Shown: positions 45,601 to 54,031, counted from the stretch's first letter. The stretch: DNA of 64,000 nt from Eubacteriales bacterium (GCA_024655885.1 JANLFN010000001.1:186001-250000), one strand, 5' to 3'. Made by a program: numbers and translations. Notes: generated by a model from the letters alone, not told the origin.

Positions 45601-46995
45601 TTATAATTTGTTTACCAGCTCTTTAAACCTGTTGCCCCTTTCCTCGAAATTCTTAAACATGTCAAAGCTTGTGCTGGCCGGAGAGAACAGCACAACATCC
45701 CCCGGCTCCGCCAACCTGTAGGCCGTACTTACTATTTCCTCGTAAGAATTGCATTCTACAACGGGAATATCTTTTCCCTTTCCGGTTTTTTCTATTTCGG
45801 CCTTCAGGGCCGCTTTAATTTTAAGCGCCGTCTGTCCGATTAAAATCAAAACCTTGACCTTTTCCGCAATGGCCTGCCCCAGGATATCGTAAGGAATATT
45901 CTTGTCTTTTCCTCCTGCGATGAGAATGACCTTTTGGTTAAAGGAATTCAGCCCCGCTATGGCCCTTGTGGGGCTGCTGGCAATGGAATCGTTGTAAAAC
46001 CGAACGCCCCCGATTTCCCTAACAAATTCTATTCTATGTTCCACGCCCTTAAATGTTTTAGCCACCCGCGCAACAGCTTCAAGCTTCACGTAATCTGAAA
46101 CAGCCGCTGCCGCAGCCAGATAATTTTCCACATTGTGCTCTCCGGGGATTGCTATTTCTTCAGACTTGACAAGCTTTAGTTCCCTGTCCCGGTCTTTGTT
46201 TGTCAGCCACCCGTCTTTTAAAACCAGGCCCCGGTCCAGGGCATTTTTCCTGCTGAAAAACAGAACCTGCCCCGCTGTCTGGGAGGCAAATTCCCTGGTG
46301 ACGGGGTTGTCGTAATTGAGGATTACCTTATCGGACTGGGATTGAAATTTAAAAATATTTTTCTTGGCTTCTACATATTCCTCCATGGATTTGTGCACAT
46401 CCAGATGATTGGGTGAAACATTTGTTACAACAGCAATGTGGGGGCTTCTTTTCATGGTTTGCAACTGAAAGCTGCTCAATTCAAGCACAACCAGATCGGT
46501 TTCCTTTATTTCCTCAATCCTGTTTAAAAGCGGAGTTCCGATATTCCCTCCCAGCCAGCAATGATAACCCGATTCCTCCAACATTTTATAAATCAATGTG
46601 GTGGTGGTGGTTTTTCCGTCGCTGCCGGTTACCGCAATGATTTTGGCAGGGCACAATTCAAAAAAAACTTCCATTTCGGAGGTTATCTCCGCCCCCTCTT
46701 CCCTGGCACGGAGCAGTTCGGGAAGGTCGTACCGCATCCCCGGTGTTCTAAAAACAATGTCAAACCCTTTTAAATTGCATAGATAATCTTTGCCAAGGCT
46801 GTATTGTATATTAAGGCCTTCTAATTCTTCCAGTTCCTGCTCCAGCTCTTCTGCAGTTCTCCTGTCAAAAGCGGTTATTTGTACATCTGTTTGCAATAGA
46901 AATTTTATCAACGGCCTGTTGCTTATTCCCATACCCAAAACCGCAATTCTTTTACCTTCAATACTTCTTTTAAATTCTTCAAGCCTGGTGTTCAA
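45601..46995 (-). CDS. murD: UDP-N-acetylmuramoylalanine-D-glutamate ligase MurD
   Basis: Adds D-Glu to UDP-MurNAc-L-Ala in cytoplasmic peptidoglycan synthesis. About 464 residues: N-terminal Rossmann-like domain (GKRIAVLGMGISNRPLIKFL), ATP loop AVTGSDGKTTTTT, central SSFQLQTM and SPNHLDVH, and C-terminal VEHRIEFV, FYNDSIASSPTRAIAGL. TTG at 46995 is ten bases after AAGGAG; the track's GTG is one base after it and so unlikely. It stands alone here, outside a dcw cluster. Confidence 0.93.
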   Translation of the reverse strand: MNTRLEEFKRSIEGKRIAVLGMGISNRPLIKFLLQTDVQITAFDRRTAEELEQELEELEGLNIQYSLGKDYLCNLKGFDIVFRTPGMRYDLPELLRAREEGAEITSEMEVFFELCPAKIIAVTGSDGKTTTTTLIYKMLEESGYHCWLGGNIGTPLLNRIEEIKETDLVVLELSSFQLQTMKRSPHIAVVTNVSPNHLDVHKSMEEYVEAKKNIFKFQSQSDKVILNYDNPVTREFASQTAGQVLFFSRKNALDRGLVLKDGWLTNKDRDRELKLVKSEEIAIPGEHNVENYLAAAAAVSDYVKLEAVARVAKTFKGVEHRIEFVREIGGVRFYNDSIASSPTRAIAGLNSFNQKVILIAGGKDKNIPYDILGQAIAEKVKVLILIGQTALKIKAALKAEIEKTGKGKDIPVVECNSYEEIVSTAYRLAEPGDVVLFSPASTSFDMFKNFEERGNRFKELVNKL

Positions 46996-47046
46996 GTATT
47001 TCACGCTCCTTATTTACTGTGGGCCTTCGCAGCAAAACTGCAAGGT

Positions 47047-47586
47047 TTAAGGCTCTCTTCTGTTCTTGAGGTATTTATACTGCATTAAAATTTTTTCCCA
47101 TTTTCTTTCCCATTTTTCAGAGCCGAATATCCTGCAAAATTCAATACACTGCTTCATAAATATTTCTTCATCCTTCAGAGCACCTGAGGCAAGTCTTTCT
47201 TTTATCAAGGCAAATGTGCCCTTCTTATCCAAGAGAATGATGTTCTCTCTGCAAATCATATATAAAAAGGCACCAGCCATATTATCATTATACAGTATTT
47301 CTTCAAAAGTTTCCGGTGTATAACAAATAATTTTGACATTGAAAAGCTTTTCTTTTAAAAGCTCAAGTCTTATGGTTTCAATGAATTTAATATAGGTTTT
47401 AAGGCAGGTATTGTCACTGAGTAAAATCAAAATATCGTAGGAGCTTTGAGAGCTGTGATTCCCTTTTGCCCTAGCACCGTACAACACAATACTCATCACT
47501 TCCAGTTTCAAAGGCTGTGCACACCTGTCTATGATCTCACCCACATGGTTAATTACCTTATCATTAACCATCCAATCGTGCTTCAT
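47047..47586 (-). CDS. Nucleotidyltransferase-fold protein (MNT-like, altered active site)
   Basis: 179 residues. The segment VLYGARAKGNHSSQSSYDIL resembles the GSxARGxxxxxSDxD motif of Pol-beta/MNT nucleotidyltransferases, but the G-S is G-A and the first Asp of SDxD is Ser (SSYD), so catalysis may be weak or lost. The C-terminal helices recall HEPN/substrate domains. No toxin-antitoxin partner is adjacent. ATG is behind AGGAGG. Function unknown. Confidence 0.6.
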   Translation of the reverse strand: MKHDWMVNDKVINHVGEIIDRCAQPLKLEVMSIVLYGARAKGNHSSQSSYDILILLSDNTCLKTYIKFIETIRLELLKEKLFNVKIICYTPETFEEILYNDNMAGAFLYMICRENIILLDKKGTFALIKERLASGALKDEEIFMKQCIEFCRIFGSEKWERKWEKILMQYKYLKNRREP

Positions 47587-47631
47587 TGCAAATCCTCCTG
47601 CCGCAAAAACGGAAATAAATTAATTTACCAC

Positions 47632-47660
47632 TTGCATTTATTAAAGTTTTCTAGTACAAT
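47632..47660 (+). promoter_or_regulatory. Promoter of tRNA-Leu
   Basis: TTGCAT (47632-47637) and TACAAT (47655-47660) with 17-base spacing, about 40 bases before the tRNA. The hexamers lie within an imperfect inverted repeat (CACTTGCA...TTTTCTAG / CTAGAAAA...TGCAAGTG). Confidence 0.7.
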
Positions 47661-47699
47661 ATTTATTGCGCTAGAAAATTGCAAGTGTAAAATATGTAT

Positions 47700-47786
47700 G
47701 CGAGAGTGGTGGAATTGGCAGACGCGCTAGATTCAGGTTCTAGTGTCCGCAAGGACATGCAGGTTCAAGTCCTGTCTCTCGCACCA
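47700..47786 (+). tRNA. tRNA-Leu (CAG)
   Basis: 87 nt with encoded CCA. Acceptor GCGAGAG/CTCTCGC, D-arm TGGTGGAATTGGCAGACGCG, anticodon arm CTAGA-TTCAGGT-TCTAG (anticodon CAG), long variable arm TGTCCGCAAGGACA, T-arm GCAGGTTCAAGTCCTGT. Confidence 0.97.
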
Positions 47787-47821
47787 AGGGCTTTTAGAGA
47801 TTATCTTTAAAAGCCTTTTTT
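47787..47821 (+). terminator. tRNA-Leu terminator
   Basis: Stem AGGGCTTTTA/TAAAAGCCTT (one G-T pair) around an 11-base loop, followed by TTTT, starting right after the CCA. Confidence 0.75.
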
Positions 47822-48068
47822 ATAATATGCACACTTTCACGCAGCTTGCATGATTTCTTTAACCTTTACATTCAACACTTCTATTATGCTTTTTTATCTG
47901 TTCAAATTCAATAGGAAAATACTTTTTCTCTTAACTTCTATATAGCTTTATTTAGAATACGTTAAATTTTTATTCACACAAAATCAAAAGGAATGTCAAC
48001 CTTTACTATTTAATATAAGTGAGCAAAGAGCTAACAACCTTTTATATTTTCCGCCCTTTCAATATACG

Positions 48069-48099
48069 AAGCCCCCGCAGCCGTGCGGGGACTTTTTTT
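48069..48099 (+). terminator. Orphan intrinsic terminator on the plus strand
   Basis: AAGCCCCCGCA GCCG TGCGGGGACTT: seven GC-rich pairs, one mismatch and three further pairs, then a run of T (TTTTTTT). No plus-strand gene ends here; tRNA-Leu already has its own terminator 250 bases upstream. The 47822-48068 stretch is AT-rich with no ORF and no recognisable RNA family. It may end an unannotated small RNA, or serve cheR from the minus side, though that direction lacks a T-run. Confidence 0.65.
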
Positions 48100-48274
48100 A
48101 CTACAGAATGTCCATATAAGAATCATGCAATTGAACTCATTTTAAAGATACATATTTTCCGGCGTGGGTATCATCCTAAACAGCATAGAATTGACAGGGG
48201 TATCAAGGCTGCACTTTTTCCCCGGTTTTTCCGCGAAATATCTCAAATTCCGTCTTCCCGCTAAACAGCAGGGG

Positions 48275-49054
48275 TTACTTCTTGCTCTCCTTTGCATAGA
48301 AAAAAGTCTTTATCGGCTTTAAGTTGTACTTGCCGGCAAGAATTATTTGTTCGGTGCTTCCTACAAACAGTATGCCTTCTTCCCTCAAGGACCTGTTAAA
48401 CTTCATGTAAATTTCATGTTTCGCCTCTTCGGTAAAATATATTAAAACATTCCGGCACACGATCAAATCACAGTCGGATGGATATTCATCCTCTAATAGA
48501 TTGTGCTGCCTGAATTCCACACATTTTTTTATGGAATCTTTAATTTTATACGAATCCCCCGACTGAATAAAGAACTTCTCCAAATAAGAAACCGGCAGAT
48601 TTTCAACACTTTTGGCATGATAGACACCGGCCTTTGCCTTTTCAATGGCTTCCTTATCGATATCCGTTGCCAGAATTTTAATGCTTTCCAGGGGCAAAAA
48701 TTTATTGAGAACCATAACCAGCGTATATGGCTCATCTCCCGTAGAACAGGCCGTGCTCCATATCTTTAAATTCCTGCTTTTTTTCATAAGTAAAGGTATA
48801 ATTTCCTTTTCCAGCACGTTCCACTGTTCCGGGTTCCGATAGAATTCTGAAACATTGATTGTCAGATAGTTAATAAATTCGTTGAACAGATTTTTGTTTT
48901 CTTTAAGGGCTTTTATGTAATCACTGTACAGTTCAAAATTGTTTTTCTTTATAAGTGAATCAATTCTTCTTTTCATTTGCTTTTCTTTATAGAAACTCAA
49001 ATTGATGCTCGTCATTTTATAGATTTCACTCTTAAAGCCCTCATAATCCATCAT
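48275..49054 (-). CDS. cheR: Chemotaxis protein methyltransferase CheR
   Basis: 259-residue SAM-dependent methylase of glutamates on chemoreceptors. N-terminal helical domain (residues 1-70), catalytic domain with SAM loop IWSTACSTGDEPYTLVMVL, RNVLIYFTEEAKHEI and the C-terminal GSTEQIILAGKYNLKPI. The ATG pair lies after GGGGG. It is separate from the chemosensory operon at 57.5-64 kb, and no CheB or receptor lies beside it. Confidence 0.95.
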   Translation of the reverse strand: MMDYEGFKSEIYKMTSINLSFYKEKQMKRRIDSLIKKNNFELYSDYIKALKENKNLFNEFINYLTINVSEFYRNPEQWNVLEKEIIPLLMKKSRNLKIWSTACSTGDEPYTLVMVLNKFLPLESIKILATDIDKEAIEKAKAGVYHAKSVENLPVSYLEKFFIQSGDSYKIKDSIKKCVEFRQHNLLEDEYPSDCDLIVCRNVLIYFTEEAKHEIYMKFNRSLREEGILFVGSTEQIILAGKYNLKPIKTFFYAKESKK

Positions 49055-49081
49055 CTTCTGCAGAGCCCCCTAATCACTCAT

Positions 49082-49480
49082 TTATGCAAAAAATCTTTTT
49101 ATTTCTATTTCTGCATTTTCAGGCGAATCGGATGCATGAATAAGGTTTTCAAACTCGTGGAAGCCGTAATCCCCCCGGATAGTGCCCGGAAGTGAGTCGT
49201 AGACGCTGGTTTTCCCCATCATGCTTCTTACCATCCTTATCACGCCTTCTCCCTCCAGAACCATGAGTACGACGGGGCCTGATATCATATAGGTAACCAT
49301 ATCGCTATAAAAGGGTAAATGTTTGACATGCGAATAGTGCTCCTCTACAATTGACCTCTCAAGCACACACATTTTCATCCGGACAATGTCCATGTTCTTT
49401 TTTTCAAATCTTGAAACAATTTCTCCTACCAGCTTTCTTTTCACAGCGTCCGGTTTTAATATGACTAAGGTCTTTTCCAT
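49082..49480 (-). CDS. ndk: Nucleoside diphosphate kinase
   Basis: 132-residue NDK balancing NTP pools. MEKTLVILKPDAVKRKLVGEI is the standard start; the phospho-His lies in ENLIHASDSPENAE (usual form NxxHGSDS). Slightly shorter than the typical 140-150 residues and with an altered GKTSVYDSLPGTIRGDYG loop, but all core motifs are present. ATG is behind AAGGAGA. It lies 27 bases upstream of cheR. Confidence 0.95.
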   Translation of the reverse strand: MEKTLVILKPDAVKRKLVGEIVSRFEKKNMDIVRMKMCVLERSIVEEHYSHVKHLPFYSDMVTYMISGPVVLMVLEGEGVIRMVRSMMGKTSVYDSLPGTIRGDYGFHEFENLIHASDSPENAEIEIKRFFA

Positions 49481-49647
49481 TGTTTTCTCCTTTACAGTTA
49501 AATAAGATAAGTAATAACTATTTTACAAAATTTTATCATAATTATGCACTGAATAAAAGTGGATGCATATCCAAGTCCATAAAAAAAGTCGAAATATAGG
49601 ATTAGTTAAAACTCATTTATGGAAAATATGGATATTGGGACATTATA

Positions 49648-49677
49648 AAAAGCGTGTATTAGAAAATACGCGCTTTT
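49648..49677 (-). terminator. speD terminator
   Basis: 13-bp stem AAAAGCGTGTATT/AATACGCGCTTTT (one G-T pair) with a 4-base loop; the minus strand ends in TTTTTAT. Located about 25 bases past the speD stop. Confidence 0.8.
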
Positions 49678-49702
49678 GCAACTCAACATCTATATTGAAC
49701 TA

Positions 49703-50077
49703 CTATAAATTTGCAACTTTGACAGGTTCTTCGAAGATCCCTCGCTTCACCTCGGTTGCAGTCATATGCTTGGCATTAAACTTTTCAGTTAAATAATTGC
49801 AAGCATCCCAAGGGTTTACCCTTTCTCCACAAGTAAATACATCTACTGCTGCGTATCCCAACTCAGGCCACGTATGAATAGCCAAGTGAGACTCTGAGAT
49901 AACCACAACACCGCTAACACCCTGCGGACTGAACTTATGAAATGCTACTTCTCTTACTTCAGCTCCAGCTTCCAGTGCAGATTCAACCATTATTTTTTCA
50001 ATTAAGCTGCAATTGTTTAAAATTTCCGAATCGCATTCATAAATTTCTGCCAGAATATGACGGCCCAAAGCGTTCAT
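49703..50077 (-). CDS. speD: S-adenosylmethionine decarboxylase proenzyme
   Basis: 124-residue class-1B pyruvoyl enzyme that makes the aminopropyl donor for spermidine synthesis. Self-cleavage site in [15 protein letters not shown] (Ser becomes pyruvoyl); [13 protein letters not shown] carries the catalytic Cys. ATG is behind AAGGAGG. Monocistronic with a strong promoter and terminator; the other polyamine genes are not in this window. Confidence 0.95.
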   Translation of the reverse strand: MNALGRHILAEIYECDSEILNNCSLIEKIMVESALEAGAEVREVAFHKFSPQGVSGVVVISESHLAIHTWPELGYAAVDVFTCGERVNPWDACNYLTEKFNAKHMTATEVKRGIFEEPVKVANL

Positions 50078-50154
50078 ATTTCATTGCCTCCTTCAGTTTA
50101 AATAAATATCAACAACCTTTCTTTAATCTGAAATTTAAAATTTCAACAAATCAT

Positions 50155-50182
50155 ATTTTAGCAGATTGCCGCAGAATGTCAA
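50155..50182 (-). promoter_or_regulatory. speD promoter
   Basis: The minus strand reads TTGACA (plus 50177-50182), 16 bases, TAAAAT (plus 50155-50160), about 80 bases before speD. Confidence 0.65.
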
Positions 50183-50324
50183 TAGTTTTTATTAAATATT
50201 TTTATATTCCTTCCTTAACTTAAATTATTATACTTTTCCTCATTTTTTCTCTGTTTTTTTCATTAACTTATGAGGTTTTCTCCATTCATGAAAATTATGT
50301 AAACCATAGTGGATAAGCCTTAGC

Positions 50325-51308
50325 TCACGGATTCTGTTTTTCATCAGTATATGAAAATTTTATTTTAAAAGTATGTATGCAGTCCGGGTTTTCCAGGGTG
50401 TCCGACTGTGTCCGAATGGTGTTCAAAGTGTTTTTATCACTGGAAAAGTACATGATATAACGTGTACCGTCGTTTAAACTAAGTAGAAAGGCATTTCCCC
50501 TCAATCTGGCCAGGTTATAGGTATTTACTGATTTAGCCCCTCCCTGCACAAGCGTCAGGCTTTTTTCATTGATGAAAAGTTCTATGGTACTCAGCTTATG
50601 CCGGCTTTCATTTTTAGTGCCACCTTCAATAAGGCTTGAAACGGTTTCTATGTAGTAATCATCGCTTGTCCAATGTCCCAACAGGGTTTGGTTAATGGTA
50701 GAGGTATCCCTTTTGCTACTTTGTGTACCGGTTTTTTCTATGAGTTCATTTTTGGTAGTGCTCTCTATATCGGACAACCCCCAGAAGGGGTACGATTTCA
50801 CCGTGTAAATCCAGTTATACCCCTTGTATTCTTTTTTGCCGTTTTCATAGAAAATGGCGTATTCTTCATAAACACCCACTTTATATATCCCTTTCCCGTC
50901 GGGCAGGCATTCGGTTATCCTGGATGCAATGAATTCCTCTTTGATCTGGTGCCTGTACAAAAACTCCAGCAATTTTTTCTGGGATTTATACAGTTCACTT
51001 CCCGGAATCAGGTACGGCTCAACAATAGAAAATTTATTCTCATTCACTGCCTCGGCCCACAGCCTTGTATAATTTTTTATTGTTTCTTCGATATTATCTA
51101 TGTTGGATTTAAAATAGCCGTTGTCGCTTGCTCTAATGTCCGGGGTTCCTTTTACCAGGTCCTTTTGAATTTCTTCCACAACTTTCTCTATTTTTTTATT
51201 TTGAAGGCTGCTTCCAGCACTGTTGCTTATAGCGGATGAACCCAAGCAAGCAGCTGTAAGAAATGCTAAAGCAACGACCCCCCCAAACTTTCTCATTAAA
51301 ACATTCAT
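50325..51308 (-). CDS. Exported protein with NTF2/TcaA-like domain
   Basis: 327 residues. N-terminal export signal VVALAFLTAACLGSSA; the Cys sits near the end of the hydrophobic stretch but the preceding TAA is a poor lipobox. Residues about 80-190 (TRLWAEAVNENKFSIVEPYLIPGSELYKSQ, then EYKGYNWIYTVK) resemble the NTF2-like domain found at the C-terminus of TcaA/YvbJ-type envelope proteins. The last ~110 residues look like a beta-rich, lipocalin-like fold. Function unknown; it lies downstream of cwlD on the same strand with a 120-base gap. Confidence 0.6.
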   Translation of the reverse strand: MNVLMRKFGGVVALAFLTAACLGSSAISNSAGSSLQNKKIEKVVEEIQKDLVKGTPDIRASDNGYFKSNIDNIEETIKNYTRLWAEAVNENKFSIVEPYLIPGSELYKSQKKLLEFLYRHQIKEEFIASRITECLPDGKGIYKVGVYEEYAIFYENGKKEYKGYNWIYTVKSYPFWGLSDIESTTKNELIEKTGTQSSKRDTSTINQTLLGHWTSDDYYIETVSSLIEGGTKNESRHKLSTIELFINEKSLTLVQGGAKSVNTYNLARLRGNAFLLSLNDGTRYIMYFSSDKNTLNTIRTQSDTLENPDCIHTFKIKFSYTDEKQNP

Positions 51309-51425
51309 ATTGTATTTTCCCGTAACTTTATCTAAATTTCCATATAAGTTAAGATGCCGTAAATTTATGTCAAACTTATAAATAATTTATCATAAAAAAA
51401 TGGACTTGGCAAACAGCTTATAGAG

Positions 51426-52199
51426 TCAGCCGCCGGTTATGGGATTGCCGTTCTTGAGCAAAGGCTCTGCTTTATCGTTCAAGTATTGTTCCACGCCGTC
51501 CGCTATAGCCTTTGCCAGCTGCTCCCTGAACTCATCCTGGGTCAATAACCGCCGTTCTACCTCATTTGAAATAAATGCGGTTTCAACAATCACGCCGGGT
51601 ATCTCGGAATAGCTTAGAAGGAAATAGTTTGCCTGTACGGGGTCATGTACCGTCCGCTTCTTTCCGCTTACAACCATAGCATTTAGCGACCTCTGGATGC
51701 AGTAAGCCAACACTTTGCTTTCCTGGAATTTATCGTTATAAAATACAATAGCTCCATCCGTGGACGTTTTTTTAAAATTACAATTTACGTGGATACTGAG
51801 AAATAATTGTGCATTGTTCTTGTTAATAATATTTACTCTTGCGTTTAAATCCCTTCGGTGCCTGCTTTGACCGGAATTATCAAGATTCTCCAGCGAGATA
51901 TCTTCCTCCCGGGTCATAATCACTTTATAACCTCTTTGCTCTAAAAATACTTTCAGCTTTTTGGATATCCCCAGGTTAATTTCTTTTTCCAATATCCCGT
52001 CTTTATTCGTCCCTCCGTCAATTCCCCCGTGTCCGGGATCAATAACGATTATTCCGCTTTTTGGGTCTATGAAGGTATTGGCAGGCATATTGGATAAACG
52101 GATGTATACAAACACCGATAACAGAACCAAAAGGATCGCTATTAAAGCAGCAAAATTTATCACTTTTTTACTTAACACAATGATTTTCAGGCTTTTCAA
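51426..52199 (-). CDS. cwlD: N-acetylmuramoyl-L-alanine amidase CwlD-type
   Basis: 257 residues: one N-terminal membrane anchor (FAALIAILLVLLSVFVYIRL), then an Amidase_3 domain with zinc ligands in IVIDPGHGGIDGG, EKEINLGI and LSIHVNCNF, and catalytic Glu in VIVETAFISN. Size and anchor match CwlD, which strips peptides for muramic-lactam formation in spore cortex. The start is TTG at 52199 with only a weak ribosome site, so it is less certain. Confidence 0.85.
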   Translation of the reverse strand: MKSLKIIVLSKKVINFAALIAILLVLLSVFVYIRLSNMPANTFIDPKSGIIVIDPGHGGIDGGTNKDGILEKEINLGISKKLKVFLEQRGYKVIMTREEDISLENLDNSGQSRHRRDLNARVNIINKNNAQLFLSIHVNCNFKKTSTDGAIVFYNDKFQESKVLAYCIQRSLNAMVVSGKKRTVHDPVQANYFLLSYSEIPGVIVETAFISNEVERRLLTQDEFREQLAKAIADGVEQYLNDKAEPLLKNGNPITGG

Positions 52200-52308
52200 G
52201 GAATAGATCCCAACCTATTTTTTATACTGCATATATTCATTTTATTTTCCGAATCCGTCTTATATGAGATATCTAAGGCTAATCTGGTAAAGAAAATAAA
52301 TCTCCATG

Positions 52309-52317
52309 TGATATAAT
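52309..52317 (+). promoter_or_regulatory. yjbQ promoter (extended -10)
   Basis: TGATATAAT is a perfect TATAAT with TG extension about 105 bases before the yjbQ start. No good -35 at standard spacing, consistent with an extended -10 type. Confidence 0.5.
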
Positions 52318-52420
52318 AATTACAGATAGCGTATATTAAGTGCATTATCCGTAATCTCCGTTAATAAATACATCACCATGAGTGGTTGAAACATACTTAA
52401 TAGAATTGAGGTGCTTGAAA

Positions 52421-52840
52421 ATGAGATCATACCGCAAAGAACTTATTTTCAATCTGCCTACGCGCAGAGGATATGTGAACATAACCCCGCAAGTTCAGGC
52501 CTGCATTGACGAAAGCGGAGTTAAAGAAGGATTTGTTTTAATTAATGCCATGAATATTACCTCCAGCGTTTTTGTAAATGATGATGAACCGGGATTGCAC
52601 CAGGATTTTGAAAAATGGCTGGAAACTCTGGCGCCGGAAAAACCGCATAGCCAATATAAGCATAACGGGTATGAAGATAATGCGGATGCCCATCTGAAGC
52701 GTCAAATTATGGGACGTGAGGTGGTCGCCGCCATTACCGACGGAAAGCTGGATTTTGGGACATGGGAACAGATATTCTACGGAGAGTATGACGGTAAACG
52801 CCAAAAGAGGGTTCTTGTTAAGATTTTGGGGGAGACTTAG
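52421..52840 (+). CDS. yjbQ: YjbQ/UPF0047 family protein
   Basis: 139-residue member of the YjbQ family. Conserved [25 protein letters not shown] and [20 protein letters not shown] are all present. Homologues show weak thiamine-phosphate synthase activity, but the physiological role is unsettled. ATG at 52421 ([10 protein letters not shown]) follows GAGGTG; the 13 extra track residues are unsupported. Single gene. Confidence 0.9.
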   Translation: MRSYRKELIFNLPTRRGYVNITPQVQACIDESGVKEGFVLINAMNITSSVFVNDDEPGLHQDFEKWLETLAPEKPHSQYKHNGYEDNADAHLKRQIMGREVVAAITDGKLDFGTWEQIFYGEYDGKRQKRVLVKILGET

Positions 52841-52924
52841 GGAAGGCATCCATTGATTCACTATAATGGTGCCAAGAAATTGGACACGAAATTTGTGCCT
52901 GACCCCATGGTAATTATTTTATTT

Positions 52925-52973
52925 ATATAGAATAAGGTTTCTGCAAACATTATGCAGAAACCTTATTCTATAT
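52925..52973. terminator. Bidirectional terminator with 21-bp perfect stem
   Basis: ATATAGAATAAGGTTTCTGCA pairs perfectly with its reverse complement across a 7-base loop. It lies between convergent yjbQ and the LysM hydrolase (whose stop abuts it) and is A/T-rich at the foot on both sides, suiting both directions. The 52850-52913 stretch before it has GGTGCCTGACCCC-like text often seen in REP-type repeats. Confidence 0.85.
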
Positions 52974-52974
52974 A

Positions 52975-53736
52975 TTAATATACAAATACCATTCGGCCAA
53001 TTCGAGCCGTGATGGGTTTGGACCACAGCCACCGGTTGGTTGCGCTGTCGTCAAAATAATACAGAGCCCCGTTGGATGGATCCCTGCCGTTCAGCGCTTC
53101 AAGAGCTGCTTTTCTCGCATCCTCTGAAGCCGGCTTGTTGATCCAGCCGTTCTGTACTGGAGTAAACTGGTAGAAACCGCCGGATTTCTGGTAAATCACT
53201 GAGCTGATGGTATTTGGAAACTGCGGGTCTTTCACCCTGTTGATTACTACAGCCGCCACTCCTACTTTTGCATCATATGGCTCACCAGCCGCCTCTGCTG
53301 TTACAAGCCTTGCCAGAAGGTCCACATCAGCAGTACTGTAGGAAATTGTACCTAACGATGTGGACGGACTGCTGGAAACAGCAGCGGGAATGATAAGCTT
53401 TTGCCCTACGGAAAGGTAGTCATCCCATTTGTTGTTTACTTTTCGCAGTGAAGCAAGCGTTATATTGTATTTCTTAGCAATGAGGTATAATGTGTCACCG
53501 CTTTTTACCGTATAATCCTGGGATGGAACACTCAGTTTCTGTCCAGGATAGATCCTATCGCTGGAAAGGCCGTTGGTTTCCATAATCACACTGGAAGAAG
53601 TGCCGAACAGCTTTCCGATTTTATAAAGCGTATCTCCCGATACCACGGTGTAGGTGGCTGCATGCGCTGTTACCCCCATGAGCAGCATAGCTGACAGACC
53701 TATTAAAAAGGCTGCCGTCCTCTTAAAATTTAACAT
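52975..53736 (-). CDS. LysM-SleB cell-wall hydrolase
   Basis: 253 residues: signal peptide (RTAAFLIGLSAMLLMGVTAHA), two LysM domains (YTVVSGDTLYKIGKLFG; YTVKSGDTLYLIAKKYN) and a SleB/CwlJ-type Hydrolase_2 domain (LARLVTAEAAGEPYDAKVGVAAVVINRV) with the family Glu. A lytic enzyme for peptidoglycan, perhaps spore cortex. ATG at 53736 follows AAGGAGG; the 25 extra track residues are translated riboswitch. Its mRNA leader carries a c-di-AMP riboswitch, linking wall turnover to c-di-AMP. Confidence 0.93.
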   Translation of the reverse strand: MLNFKRTAAFLIGLSAMLLMGVTAHAATYTVVSGDTLYKIGKLFGTSSSVIMETNGLSSDRIYPGQKLSVPSQDYTVKSGDTLYLIAKKYNITLASLRKVNNKWDDYLSVGQKLIIPAAVSSSPSTSLGTISYSTADVDLLARLVTAEAAGEPYDAKVGVAAVVINRVKDPQFPNTISSVIYQKSGGFYQFTPVQNGWINKPASEDARKAALEALNGRDPSNGALYYFDDSATNRWLWSKPITARIGRMVFVY

Positions 53737-53751
53737 CAGTATTTCCTCCTT

Positions 53752-53883
53752 TCCGCCTCCGAGGTTAGCTGACGGGTTCGGGTCGAGGCACCCTATCATT
53801 GCTGAATTCACCCATGAACAGCGGCTGTCGCTGTCCGCTTAATGCTTGCGTCCCCCGTACTCCTTATAAGAGATTCGGCGTTT
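53752..53883 (-). promoter_or_regulatory. Cyclic-di-AMP riboswitch (ydaO/yuaA)
   Basis: The minus strand contains the hallmark elements in order: CGCCGAATC at the 5' side of P1, ACGGGGGACGCA, GGGTGAATTC, then the highly conserved GACCCGAACCCGTCAGCTAACC closing with GGAGGCG. The family controls cell-wall hydrolases and osmolyte genes, usually OFF when c-di-AMP binds. The P1 3' strand is next to the AAGGAGG of the hydrolase gene, and there is no room for a terminator before the start. Confidence 0.92.
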
Positions 53884-53894
53884 ATGTGTCTGTT

Positions 53895-53903
53895 ATTTTA
53901 ACA
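53895..53903 (-). promoter_or_regulatory. Promoter for riboswitch-LysM hydrolase
   Basis: TGTTAAAAT on the minus strand is an extended -10 (TGn-TAAAAT) about 12 bases before the aptamer. A TTGACA lies upstream but at wrong spacing. Confidence 0.4.
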
Positions 53904-54031
53904 AAGTTATGTCAACTATTCTAGAGGAAATATATGGATATAGCCCGAAAGGCCTTGTATAACAATAAAAAAACATTCGGGAAATATTTAATGAACAACA
54001 ACTCCTTGTAAGGTCACAAGCTTCTTATTTT

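Noticed and set aside
47047-47786. HEPN/MNT toxin-antitoxin pair beside tRNA-Leu
   Set aside because: No HEPN-type partner ORF on either side, and the catalytic motif is degenerate.
53737-53811. N-terminal extension of the LysM hydrolase in the ORF track
   Set aside because: Those codons are the c-di-AMP riboswitch and ribosome site; the signal peptide begins at 53736.
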